Assembly: GCF_000764305.2 (NCBI RefSeq)
Contig: NW_025941278.1
Span: forward strand, 124,001-188,000
Direction: 5' to 3'
From: Hyalella azteca
Taxonomy: Eukaryota; Arthropoda; Malacostraca; Amphipoda; Hyalellidae
DNA length: 64,000 nucleotides
Position 1 is the first letter of the stretch; each line of letters opens with the position of its first letter. The position numbers and the translations under genes were made by a program. The notes below the pieces were generated by a model. That model was not told the DNA's origin. It saw only the letters and a list, made by a program, of their open reading frames with translations, and made no database searches. Of this stretch, positions 1-10,800 are shown piece by piece.

Positions 1-531
1 AAGCAGAGCAGAGCGATGACGGACTGCATCGTGTCGTTCACTTGTAAGATATCTGCAAGGTGGACACAAATGTGATGAATAGAACACAACTTATACAATT
101 TTACTTAGCATTTAGAAAAAATCGAATCTTAAAAGAGAAGAAATCGACTAGAGAATAGGAGCCTAGAAAATTGAATTCTCCTACTAATCAACAAAAAATA
201 TTACAATGCTATCTTTAAATCTTTCTCACGTGTGAATAAAACTCTAAAAACAAATAATGTGAAGAATAAAGTAATCATGCCCCGACGTAATATAATTTAA
301 TGCTTTTTCAATGCAGTGTGAGATCCATGGCTCCCAAAATATTATTGTTATCAAGAGACCTGGAAATATTTGTAGCAGCGATCAGGATGTCACGAAGACT
401 GCGCTTGACAAGATTTAGAGTTTTCTTATATACTCCACGACAATTCATGTGGCTTTGTCTTGCCCCAAAGGAAGACGCCAATCTTCATTCATTTGTATAT
501 CCCTGAATGAATAAAATGCAAAGCCCATGGT

Positions 532-587
532 GCCGGACTCCAATGCATTGTACGACAACATTTGGGTACAATGCTTTGGAGTCCGGC
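532..587. repeat. 22-bp inverted repeat (hairpin)
   Basis: The left arm (532-553) and right arm (566-587) are reverse complements at 21 of 22 positions and are separated by a 12-base loop. Both arms begin or end in GCCGGACTCCAA. The 56-nt fold is as small as a short pre-miRNA, but no expression or conservation evidence is available. It could also be a MITE end or a chance palindrome. Confidence 0.7.
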
Positions 588-1794
588 AAATCAGTAACTT
601 TTGGGACCAATAGGCAGTTTTTCTTGTCAGACAAGACGAATTGAGGTCCACGTATCTATCATTGATCCAAACCTGCATTGTTATTTAATGTCGCGGTAGC
701 CTATGTAATTTGAATTTGATTTAGGAAGTAGGATACGAATTTTATCTTCGTCAGAATGCTTCTCTTCTTGTTAATCGTAGTAGTGCATTGTGCATTAAAT
801 TATGCAAGGGAGTTATTCAAATTGAAGGAAATGGCTGCATACATTCATTTTTTGCGTTTTACATCCACAGTTAGCGCTAATCTCGTTAGCATCAATCTAA
901 TCTTTGACGTAATTTCAAAACGCGATAGATAATTACATTGAGACCTATACCCTCCAAGTCTAAAATCATGTTACGAAAAATTGAAAATTCACAAAAGCTT
1001 GGTAAAATGCATTCATGTTATTAAATAAGGAGGCTGTAGTTGGCATTGCATTACGATCGACGTCTTAGAGATTTCAGTTGTGTGGGCAATTATATTTTTA
1101 TTTTTGTAGTTACAAATTTTATTCCATTTAAAGACACTTACTAAAATAGTTTTATCAAATGAACAGACAGAACAGTGATGATCGCAACAAGACGAATTGT
1201 AGTCTAATAATTTGGAAAGTATGTTATACACGAGACTATTTATGTATGGCATTAACGAAATGTGTTAACATGCCGAAATCCATTCAAAGCGTGTAGGAAT
1301 TGTTAGGCCCAAACATTGCCCCATTAAGATGTTATGAACATTATTTGAAATTATCTGATTGGACGCACATTGGTTGTAGAATATCGTGAACACAGTTAAT
1401 GAAAATTTTGTGCTTAGCTGCTTCAATGCATAAATTGTAAGATATTATACGATTTTAAATAGTGGTTTATTTTACTTATTTAATTTATTACACATCAATT
1501 GCACAACAGCCCGATCGAACAACAGACCAATCATTCAATGAGCGATAGCTACTAATAATGAAGGACAGATTGTTCCATACATTGACACATCGATGTCATT
1601 TTTAGATAATAAAAAGAGTGGAGATAACACTAGGAAGAAAAAATGTTAGTAGTTCTTTCCTACTAGTGACAAGGTTTAGTATATGCTTCGGTCGTGTGAG
1701 AAGTATAGCAAATATTTTCCGTGTGTGAAAATTCCCAACACAACCTATGAACGTTGTTTGAACATATAAGTCAATCAACTTCTTAATAAAACCC

Positions 1795-1910
1795 CGTATT
1801 GAGAAGAGTGAGAAATGAAGTGATTGAAGAGAGTGATTAAACTGAAGAGTGAAGAGAGTGATCAAAGGGGAAGAGTGAGAACTGAAGATAGAAGGAAAAG
1901 TGACGTTGGA
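1795..1910 (+). repeat. Purine-rich degenerate repeat
   Basis: GAAGAGAGTGA-like words recur with variable spacing in a short, strongly purine-biased stretch. No function is suggested. Confidence 0.4.
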
Positions 1911-2100
1911 GAAAGAGGTAAGATAAGTCCGTAAGTGAGGTTATTACTTATTGCTGCATCAAAAAATTATCTGTATCTCTAATATAACATTGTCTACGAT
2001 ACAAACATTTTCTTCTCAATAATTTTCTTTCCAAATAATTTAGCAGATACTGCGCTGTTGGTGTGAAATTGAAAACATAAATTCCTTCAACAATAGTTTA

Positions 2101-3090
2101 TACAGGGTGGCGCGCGGTAATTTGCTGATTTGGGAATGAAATAAAAATATTATGATCAATAGAAAAATTTATTTGCTATTTGAATTATAATGAACGGTAA
2201 TGGAATTTATAAATTACGTGGTTTTAAATAGTGCTTCTGGCAAATGTCGACCTTCGCATTCCACACACTGCTATATATGTTTTCTGAAGTTTTCATGAAC
2301 TCTAACAAGCATGCCCACTGGTATTCTACCAATTTCAGCTCCAATATTGTTCCTTAGGTGTTCCAAGGTGTTGTGGCGGTTGATATACACCTTAGACTTC
2401 AGGTAACCCCAAAGAAAAAAATCGCATGGGGCTAAATCTGGTGAGCGTGCTGGCCAGGTCACATCACCCCTCAAAGAGATAAGCCATCCAGGAAACATTT
2501 GCCTCAAACAATTCATGGTAACCCTTGCTGTGTGTGCAGTGGCACCATCCTGTTGGAACCATGTATCCTCTAATTCCATTGCCTCAAGAGCTGGCTGAAA
2601 ATAATCCTGTATCATAGACAAGTACCGTTCGGAGTTCACAGTTATGACACGACTGTTATCCTGAAAAAAGTTATGCCCAATGATGCCTACTCGCGATATG
2701 GCGCACCACACAGTGACGCGGTCCGAATGTTTTGTGGTGTTGTAATCCTTCTCTTAGGTCCCTTCGTAGACATGACACATTCCCTGCTGTTCTGAATGCA
2801 TTCACCCAATTTACAATTGATTGCCGTCCAGGAACACGTCCGCGTGAAGGAACAGCGAATCGTGAACGAAAAGCACGCTGCACTGCAATGATCGAGTAGG
2901 CATTTGAAAAATACGCTTTACACAAAATGACCTCTCCTCACGTGTCCACTGCATGATGGCAATTGAGAGCCAGACGAATACAAATTTCCCGCCATCCACT
3001 GTAAGCCACGTCCACTCTCCTCTGTCTTCGACCGTCAGTGCCGCCACAGCATGCAGTGCAAATAAGCAAATTACCGCGCTCCACCCTGTA
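2101..3090 (-). mobile_element. IS630/Tc1-like DNA transposon, internally deleted
   Basis: The ends form a 20-bp terminal inverted repeat with one mismatch: TACAGGGTGGCGCGCGGTAA on the left and its complement (GGAG for GGCG) on the right at 3071-3090. TA at each end fits the TA target preference of Tc1/mariner/IS630 elements. Inside, on the minus strand, are a helix-turn-helix segment and a DDE_3-type transposase C-terminus. The element is about 1 kb, and the middle of the transposase is missing, so it should be inactive. Confidence 0.85.
2271..2940 (-). pseudogene. Broken DDE transposase of the 2101-3090 element
   Basis: Reading from 2940 downward, the frame starts MQWTREERSFCVK and then shifts. 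It continues in a second frame with an insect-type N-terminal helix-turn-helix (NAYSIIAVQRAF, then RGRVPGRQSIVNWVNAFR). At about 2720 it passes abruptly, in another frame, into VTVWCAISRVGIIG. It then continues to TWFQQDGATAHTAR, WPARSPDLAPCDFFLWGYLK and a stop near 2271. The D of QQDGATAH and the acidic residue of PDLAPCDF are the second and third positions of the DDE/D triad. The part that should carry the first catalytic Asp is deleted. Family knowledge: such transposases are usually 330-450 residues. Confidence 0.85.
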
Positions 3091-4360
3091 CTTATGAACA
3101 AGAACTCAAACACTTTGATATATAAAATTGAACCTCTGATAATTATTTCATTTAATTTGTTTGCTTCTCAGATTTCATTACCATATTATCAGCATGTTCT
3201 CTCCAGCAGGCAGCTGACGTGGAAACGCAACGTTGATTTATGGTTGAAATGTTGATCAATCAAAATTAAACGTTGAATCAACGTCTAAACGTAACCAACA
3301 CTGGAATTAAGAGGCTCTGTTACCTAATTTCAACGGTGAAGCAACCTCGATATTGGTACGTTGAATTTTGATTTATTTTCCAACGTTGATTTTAACGTTA
3401 TCACCCCAACATTGAATGGTACATAACGTATATCCCAAATTTGAAACTTTGGTTCGACATAAAGTTCACAACTTCAATCACACGCTTATCAATCATATAT
3501 TTGAGAAAGTTCGGATAAACGCGTGCTCGAAAATTTTCCAAGATTAGATAAGGAACGCAGCGATGACTATTTTATATTAATTATCCGAGGAGCAGATCGA
3601 AGCGGTGACATTTCATAACGAGCGGTTGGTCACATAAACCCTCCGCGCTTTACTGATCTTACTTACAACTGTAAGGCTCGGGTGAAGGAATCTTTGATTG
3701 AAATTGATACAGCCGATATTTTAGCAGCTTTACGTACGTCGAATAAAACAACTACGAAATTTGGAAACGCATTAAATTTCAATTGAACAAGTATATTATC
3801 CATATCTATATTATTATGAAGTAATTCTAATTGTATCATTCATTCCTCGTCCAACAGCAGTCGGCAATTGCAGTTTAGTAGAACGGAGCGCCAGTTTTTC
3901 ATGGGTTAAAAAACATAATCGTTCAACCCCACGAGGAAAGTTCAGGAAAAAATTTTTTCTCTTAAATTGTTATAGCCATAATTAAACTGAAATAAACTCT
4001 CCAAAAACTCTTTTTTCGACTGACATAAATTCAATGATATGACGTATTGAGTATACACTTAAAAATTTCATATGAATTCCATGGTTCTGTAACATTCAAC
4101 ATGTAATTAGGATTAGTCTATTAAACTAATTGAAGGAGTAAATTTTGTATTTTTGGTTTATTCTTATTAACTAAGACAAATTAAACGTTTCCAATTTTTT
4201 TATTCCATCATTATTTAACTTTGTTGTATATAGAGACTGTCAGTCTAAATTAGTCTAGAAAGACAGTCTAAGATATTAGTCGCAGCGGATTTTTTATTGA
4301 AACTATAGTGCCTTTCCATGACGGGAAGAACTGCACTGAATACATCTTTCCTTAAGTTTT
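3091..4360. other. Intergenic stretch with an AACGTTGA-rich tract
   Basis: No coding signal was seen. At 3220-3420 the words CAACGTTGATT, AACGTTGAATC and their complements recur many times. They form a loose field of short inverted and direct repeats, probably the remains of a transposon end. The remainder is AT-rich with no recognisable feature. Confidence 0.5.
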
Positions 4361-4461
4361 TATACAAATTTGGACGCCGTTTACCTGGTCATCGTCTGCA
4401 ATAGCTCACAGAAATCGCTGGTCCTTCTAACCGAGATGCGTCGCAACACATTTTCTATGTA
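4344..4461 (+). pseudogene. Relic of a second GXYLT-type exon
   Basis: The frame reads YLVIVCNS, then SQKSLVLLTEMRRNTFSM and a stop. The VIVCNS part matches the end of the real first exon (VIIVCNS at about 4855-4873), including 14 identical bases, ATCGTCTGCAATAG. What follows fits, with one gap, the family sequence after this point (VVACGE, then a TL-ML-KSA-type helix). No intron separates the two parts and no splice donor follows. It is most simply a decayed tandem copy of the gene's 5' part, but an alternative exon cannot be excluded. Confidence 0.45.
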
Positions 4462-4707
4462 AATGTGAACCCAATAATTTGAATTTCATCTATAGATACA
4501 ATATATTTATTTCTATATAGCTATCTCAAGTGTGCATAGAGACATAGGAAATACATCGTGGTGCGTTTGCTTCTATACAGCATTGCGTCTACTCATGTTC
4601 TTAAGTCATATTAACTCCATTTACAACAAAAATGACTATTATAAGAGGAAAATGCTGTCACAATTAAACAGTGATTGTTATTTTAATAGATCTTAGACCA
4701 ATAAATC

Positions 4708-4873
4708 ATGAAAATTGGTTCCAAACTTCTCGTCGTAGTAGCAGTTTTTTCAATGACCTTCGGAATTATTAGCATTGTTTCAAATACCTCATCAAAGTTC
4801 AAAGCTCATCAGTCAAGAATCAAAGATAACAACTTAGGGCTTCAACCACCGTTCGTGATAATCGTCTGCAATA
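4708..4873 (+). CDS. GXYLT-like exon 1 (signal anchor)
   Basis: This exon has 55 codons plus one base, with a TAA in frame directly upstream (4702-4704). The N-terminal LLVVVAVFSMTFGIISIV segment is a typical type II Golgi anchor. The exon ends at a consensus donor, GTGAGT (4874), leaving phase 1. Confidence 0.75.
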
Positions 4874-7800
4874 GTGAGTATGAGCTGCACGTCTGGCAGA
4901 CACGTGCTCAGTCAATAGAAATTTTGCTGTTTCGAACGAAATTTTCATCTGCATGAGAATTCGTGCGCGAAGCTTCTGATAAATCCTCAAAATATTACAA
5001 TTGCCATCAGTGCCTGAGATTTGCTAAAGGCACGTGAAGAATATTGAAATTCGCCCTGCTTAGATAAGCGAGCAAAACAGCAAAAAAAATACAATAAACC
5101 CTAAATAATATTTTTCCTACCGCAATTTATAAAAACCTTTTTTCAATAAAGAAATCCTTTACGTTCGCTTTTGATGTGTAGTCCGCTACACAAGCAACAG
5201 AAATAATTTTAGCCTGATTTTCAAATTTGAAATTATTGAATATCATGTGCTCATTTTAGTCACAGTGTTTCCTAAAATTATTTGTAATAAATCAGACTTT
5301 AATCAAACGTTATTTCACGACCACTTTATTTTACCTATGATCGAGTGTTTTTATACATACATTGAATTGGCATACTACGAAAAAAGAAACGGAAAGCTTT
5401 GAGCTTATTTTTTTAAATGTGCCTCAGAATAATATTATTACTGATGACCCTACTCATCGACATCTTTTGAGCATTTTATCAAAATATAGTCAATCGCAGG
5501 TGGAAAATCCGACCGAGAGGCAGCATCAACCAAGACCAAGTATGAAACTCAAATTCGGCAAACCAAGGCTTTAATAAAATCCGCTGTAGTGCTCACTCGC
5601 TCACCTCCGATCAGGTAATTTCGAGATAGAAATCCAATGCAAAATATTTAAATGTAATGTAGCTTCGGATTTATTATGAACTTTTCAAGTTGGAATCTAT
5701 CCACATTTATAACCCACTGTGATTATTAGTCCGGACAGACTAGCCTATGTCAACTGCATGGGCGGTCAAAGCTTTGAAAGATTCGATCCAGCAACTACAT
5801 GCTGGGGGAATTATGTTGTGTATAATTGTGTTATGCGTAAAATTACAGAGAAAATGTGTTCATATTTTTTATTATATGATAATTTTAGTTTATTTTATTC
5901 AGATTCACTTTATGAGAGTTCAACTGCATTTTATTTTTCACTCCCTGAAAATTATGATTGTAATTCTATTGCCTAATACGAGGGGCATTCGGAAAGTAGT
6001 ACCCGTTTGGGAATTGAACAAAAGGAAGTAAATATTAACAAATGTAAACATGTTTATTGAAAAGAACATGTATTACACTACTTCTCTACATAATCTCCGG
6101 ACAAATTTAAGCATTTGTCGTATCATGTCACGAGTTTTTGTATACCAGTGTCATATTACTCCGCCGCCAGTGTTTCTGGGATCGGCAAGGTGTACTGCTC
6201 ATCGATTTCATGACTCGCTAAGACACAATCAATGCCAATGCATATTGAGCACCATTAAAAAAATTACGGCGGGCAATTCAAAATCGACGGCGAGGTCTGT
6301 TGTCTACTGGCATCATTCTCCTGCACGATAATCAGAGCTGGGCAGCGCTACTTTGAAATGTAGCGCCGCTACCGCTACATGCTCTAAATGTAGCGGGCGC
6401 TACCGCTACACCCACTAGATTGTAGTGGGCGCTACCGCTACCGCTACAGTAAAATGTAGCGCCGCTACATTAGCCGCTACAATGGCCAAAATTATTGGAA
6501 ATCTTTAAATATTTATTGTTCTGCTATTGGGATTTACTCATAAACATTTAATGATGATAAAACATTTTCAAAACATATCAATGCAACTTTATTGCAATTT
6601 ATCTAACTGAACTAGTATGGGTTAGATACAGTAAATAAAAGTTACAGTTATTTTTATGTTTTACCTTCCCTACATGGATGTCTACTTTAATCTACCAATC
6701 TCAAAAATTATCCACATATACATATAAAAAATCACTCATTTATTTGTATATATATGTGGATTATTTTTGAGATTGGTAGATTAAAGTAGACATCCATGTA
6801 GGGAAGGTGGAACATAAAAATAACTGTAAAAATAACTGTAAGCAAACTGAAACATGGAAAAATACCTGTAAGTGGTAACTGGTAACAACTTAACAAGTAA
6901 CAACTAATATGTTGACACTAGTAACAGGCTGAGGTTGAAACGTTACACCGAAATCTTTCGTACAGTTTTATTATGTAATTTATATTATCTATGAATCATG
7001 CTGGTTTTCAAATAATATTTAATAGGTACTATTAAGTAAAATCTAAAGGCGTTATCTATGAATGTAACGGTAGCGCTGTAGCGGCAAAACCTCGTATCGC
7101 TACTGAAAATGTAGCGGCCGCTACATGTAGCGCGCTACTGCCCACCTCTGACGATAATGCCAGGCCGCATACGGCTCGGATAACACAACAACTTCTCCAA
7201 AAATTCAAGTGAGAAATTTTCGACCATCCTCCCCTACAGTCCGGACATGGTTCCTTCAGATTTTCATCTGTTTACGAAACTCAAGGACTTCGTGGCAGGG
7301 ACAAAGTTTCAAAATGGTGAAGAACTGAAAGAACACGTGACTGCGTATCTCAATACACTGTCGGCGGAGGCAAATGACACTGGTATACAAAAACTCGTTA
7401 CACGATACGACAAATGCTTAAATTTGTCCGGAGATTATGTAGAGAAGTAGTGTAATACATGTTCTTTTCAATATACATGTTTACATTTGTTAATATTTAC
7501 TTCCTTTTGTTCAATTCCCAAACGGGTACTACTTTCCGGATGCCCCTCGTAATATCATTTACCAGTAACACGTATACGTATGTTGGTTTAATTAGGCTGA
7601 AGCATAGTTTGCCTATATTTCTTTTGGCAGCGCTGCCATAGGGACAGAGAATGTTTAGCTACAATTGTTATGACAAAAACATATTACGCAAGCGACACAG
7701 ATAAACAGTCGACGGTAACTGTGTTTCAAAGCTGTTAAGGTTGATGATACTATTCAAATAATTATCATACTCTAATGACAAATAAATATAGGTACTGTTA

Positions 7801-10800
7801 CACTCCCGTTCTATTAGTAAATGAATTGAAAAGAATAGCCGCTCTAATATATTATAGATCAGCCACTCCGTCTTCTTTCTCTCCTACTCGTGAATTCCGT
7901 TATCCATTTTCTCATCTATCACATATAAATTGGATCCATCACTGTCGCGCAGGTTCATCGTCTTGGTGGATGACGACTCGGTGCAGCCAGCTCTTGATGA
8001 GTACGTAGCCCAGTGGCCAGATAACGTTCGAAATCGTATAATTTTGAGTTATCGTTCAGTATTCCAACCAGACGAATGGCATTTCATCAATCTGTATGAA
8101 AAATGTGCAACCGAAAAGTTATTCCTGCCGTGGGCGTTGCCCGAGATCGACTCCGTGATTTACCTGGATACTGATTACGTGTTTCTGAGACCTCCAGACC
8201 ATCTAACTGAGCACTTCAAGCACTTTGATGACAAGCAGGTGTTGGGAGTGACTCCTGTTGACGGCTATTATCTGCAGCACATCACAGAGGTAAATCCATC
8301 TGAGCAAAAATGAACTATCGATGCAAAGTAACGATTCAAGATTCAAAATAACGATTTGAGATTCAAGTAACTTTAATTTAATCATAGCAGATGTTTAATT
8401 TTTAAAAATATTTCAATAACTGTGTTTATGAGGCCCAACTAACTCAGATCCCGTACTACGGAAAGAAAGGTTTAAGCACAGCGCTCCTATTGGCTAACCT
8501 CACGCGGTGGCGTAATCTTCCCTTCGATTGGCTGCCAACGGTCGTGAGTGTGACGGAAGCTTTCCAGTTTGCTATTGCCACAGGAGATCAAGACATTTTT
8601 AACATCGTCTTCAGTGAGGTAACTAACACTTTTGCGATCTATTGCGTGGTATGTAGTTCCACAAGGAAAAATCATTATGATACGAGGCCTGTTTTTTAAG
8701 TCTACCGTTTTGGAATTAAAAAAAGACGTGCAAAGAGACCATTTAATTTATTTTTACATGAAAGCCTGTACCTTAATCTACTTTTCTACATAATTTCGGT
8801 GAATATTGAAGCACTTGTCATAACGTGGCACCAATTTTTGAAAAAAACTGATAAAATTCTGCCGCCTGACTTGTTAACCACTGCAACACAAATGTTTTGC
8901 CATCGTTATCGTCTTGAAGGCGCCGACCGCCCAGGTGTTTCTTCAAGTGGCAGTGTGATGCATTTGATGCAGTGTGATGCATTTGGTGCAGTGTGATGCA
9001 TTTGGTGCATCAAATGCATCGCACTGCACTCTTCATTTGTGATACAGTGGTTAACAAGTCAGGCGGCATAATTTTATCGGGAGGGTATATTCAAAAACTG
9101 GTGCCACGTTAATGATGTTATGACAAGTGCCTCAATATTCACGGAAATTATATAAAAAAAGTAGATTAAGGTACAGGCTTTCATGTAAAAATAAAATTAT
9201 TGCGATATCTTTGCACGTCTTTTTTTTAATTCCAAAACGATACTGACTTAAAAAATATGCCTCGTATCAATGTGACCAGCTTTCCAAAGTAATATATAGA
9301 TACATTCAATATGTCATAAAGTAATCTTAAAGTCAATCATCGTTGGCTGAGAATTTTTATCATTCAGCACTATTTCGTTTACGTAATGAAAGTTTCGCTG
9401 TTTGAAAAAGTTATTCGTAGAATTGCAAGTTAGTTGGACACTGTTAGGCAAATTTTTCACTCTAATACTCAAGTTGTTATATCTATTTGTTGGAATATTA
9501 ATAAATTTGAGATTGAGTGTAACGCAAAAATTAGCTAATCGTCCTATAAATGAACAAAACGTATTAACGCATCCGTAGAAAGTAATGAGACTAAAGATTT
9601 ATCGTCACCTAAGTTTCCAGAATACATATACGACCTGAGCTGCGACTGGAGTGGTACCATAGAACAGTGCTGGACTGTCAACTGGAAATGCAGCACAATC
9701 GAGCATACAGGATTCTCTTTGGTTCATGGCGCTAGGAGAAGATTTTTTGCTGATGAAAGTCTGAAACATATCAACAGAGATTATTTCTTTCGCACATTGG
9801 TCCCAATGCAAGTAAGTGTTATCAACCAGACTTTATTTATAATAACGTTATGCAACGTGTCTTGTTTAAGCTGTAGTTCTAGTAGCTGTTGATTTCATCA
9901 AAAATGTGTTTGTTATTCAACGGTAGCATTAAGTTTATCGGGCATATGCTTATTTTTTTCATTTAACGTTCCACAATTCCTTGCACAGGGCCATTTCATT
10001 TATGTTTTATTGAAATAAAAAGTCTACTCTTCCTCAACTGGCAAATCGTTCTTGATACCTCAATTTCAACATCATACAACAGTTATCCCACTAATAGCAA
10101 TCCCCTTAAGGCTCGTATTGAGAGCCGCGAGCCCTCGATCAGGCAGGCTCGGCTGTTCTCCAATGTGATTCTATCACTAAGTTGGTTCATTAAAACTCAA
10201 CTCTTAAATAAAATATCAATCAGAATTTTTTCATGCTCATCTGGTTATTTATTTGAAATTTCTTTACAGCAGAAAAATAAGTAAACTTTTTTATCATCAA
10301 TGATAGAGGAAAATGTTCGTCATTTACGTTCATTATACCTGCGACTGCAATCTCTCCTAGATATGGTTGTTTCTTTTACGAAGAAAGTAACAATTCATCA
10401 ACCAGAACAAACCAAACTAACAATTTATTGGCAACAGTAATAGGATGAATTAAACGATTCAAACTACTACAGCTGTAAACGAAGATGGAGTGAAATAATA
10501 AACTGAAAATGAAGACATTCAGGCTAATTTAAATTTGTAAGGAATTTACACGAATATAATCGCTGATAAACTTTATTTGAGAATCCAAAAGATAAATCTT
10601 CGCAGGTTTTCGAAGGCAAGAGAATAAGAAGTGAAGAAGCAGTGGAGCAACTGCAACCAGAGAAAAAAAACAGTCTGATTAACTGACAAACGTAGTTCAA
10701 GTATGCTTTATATGATCATATTCGGTATTCCAATTTATCGGCACATAATTTGACAGTGAACTTGATTCCCAGTATTAACCTTGCGAAACTAAATACGACA

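Larger units (their letters stand above)
1..2100. other. Gene-free flank
   Basis: No open frame longer than 90 codons or protein family was recognised here. The stretch is AT-rich. It contains the hairpin at 532-587 and a purine-rich degenerate tract of GAAGAGTGA-like words at about 1795-1910. Two overlapping short frames at 300-678 lie over the hairpin and do not look like real genes. Confidence 0.6.
6185..7450 (+). pseudogene. Mariner transposase C-terminal remnant, interrupted
   Basis: On the + strand the text reads GVLLIDFMTR, stop, DTINANAY, stop, APLKKLRRAIQNRRRGLL, then ILLHDN at 6330. After the hAT insertion it resumes with ARPHTARITQQLLQKFK, a stop, EIFDHPPYSPDMVPSDFHLF, and finally YDKCLNLSGDYVEK and a stop at 7450. 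HDN and SPDMVPSD are the second and third catalytic positions of mariner. Three internal stops and the split show a dead copy. Confidence 0.85.
5979..7549 (+). mobile_element. Mariner-derived fold-back element, split by a hAT insertion
   Basis: TA dinucleotides flank the ends CGAGGGGCATTCGGAAAGTA and its complement. The two ends are inverted copies over about 190 bp. The right arm (about 7352-7549) is the 3' end of a mariner transposase gene with its stop and terminal repeat. The left arm (5979-about 6175) is an inverted copy of the same stretch. Between them lies a + strand transposase remnant. The original element is about 750 bp once the hAT insertion is removed. It cannot encode a full transposase, so movement would depend on a helper. 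Confidence 0.85.
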
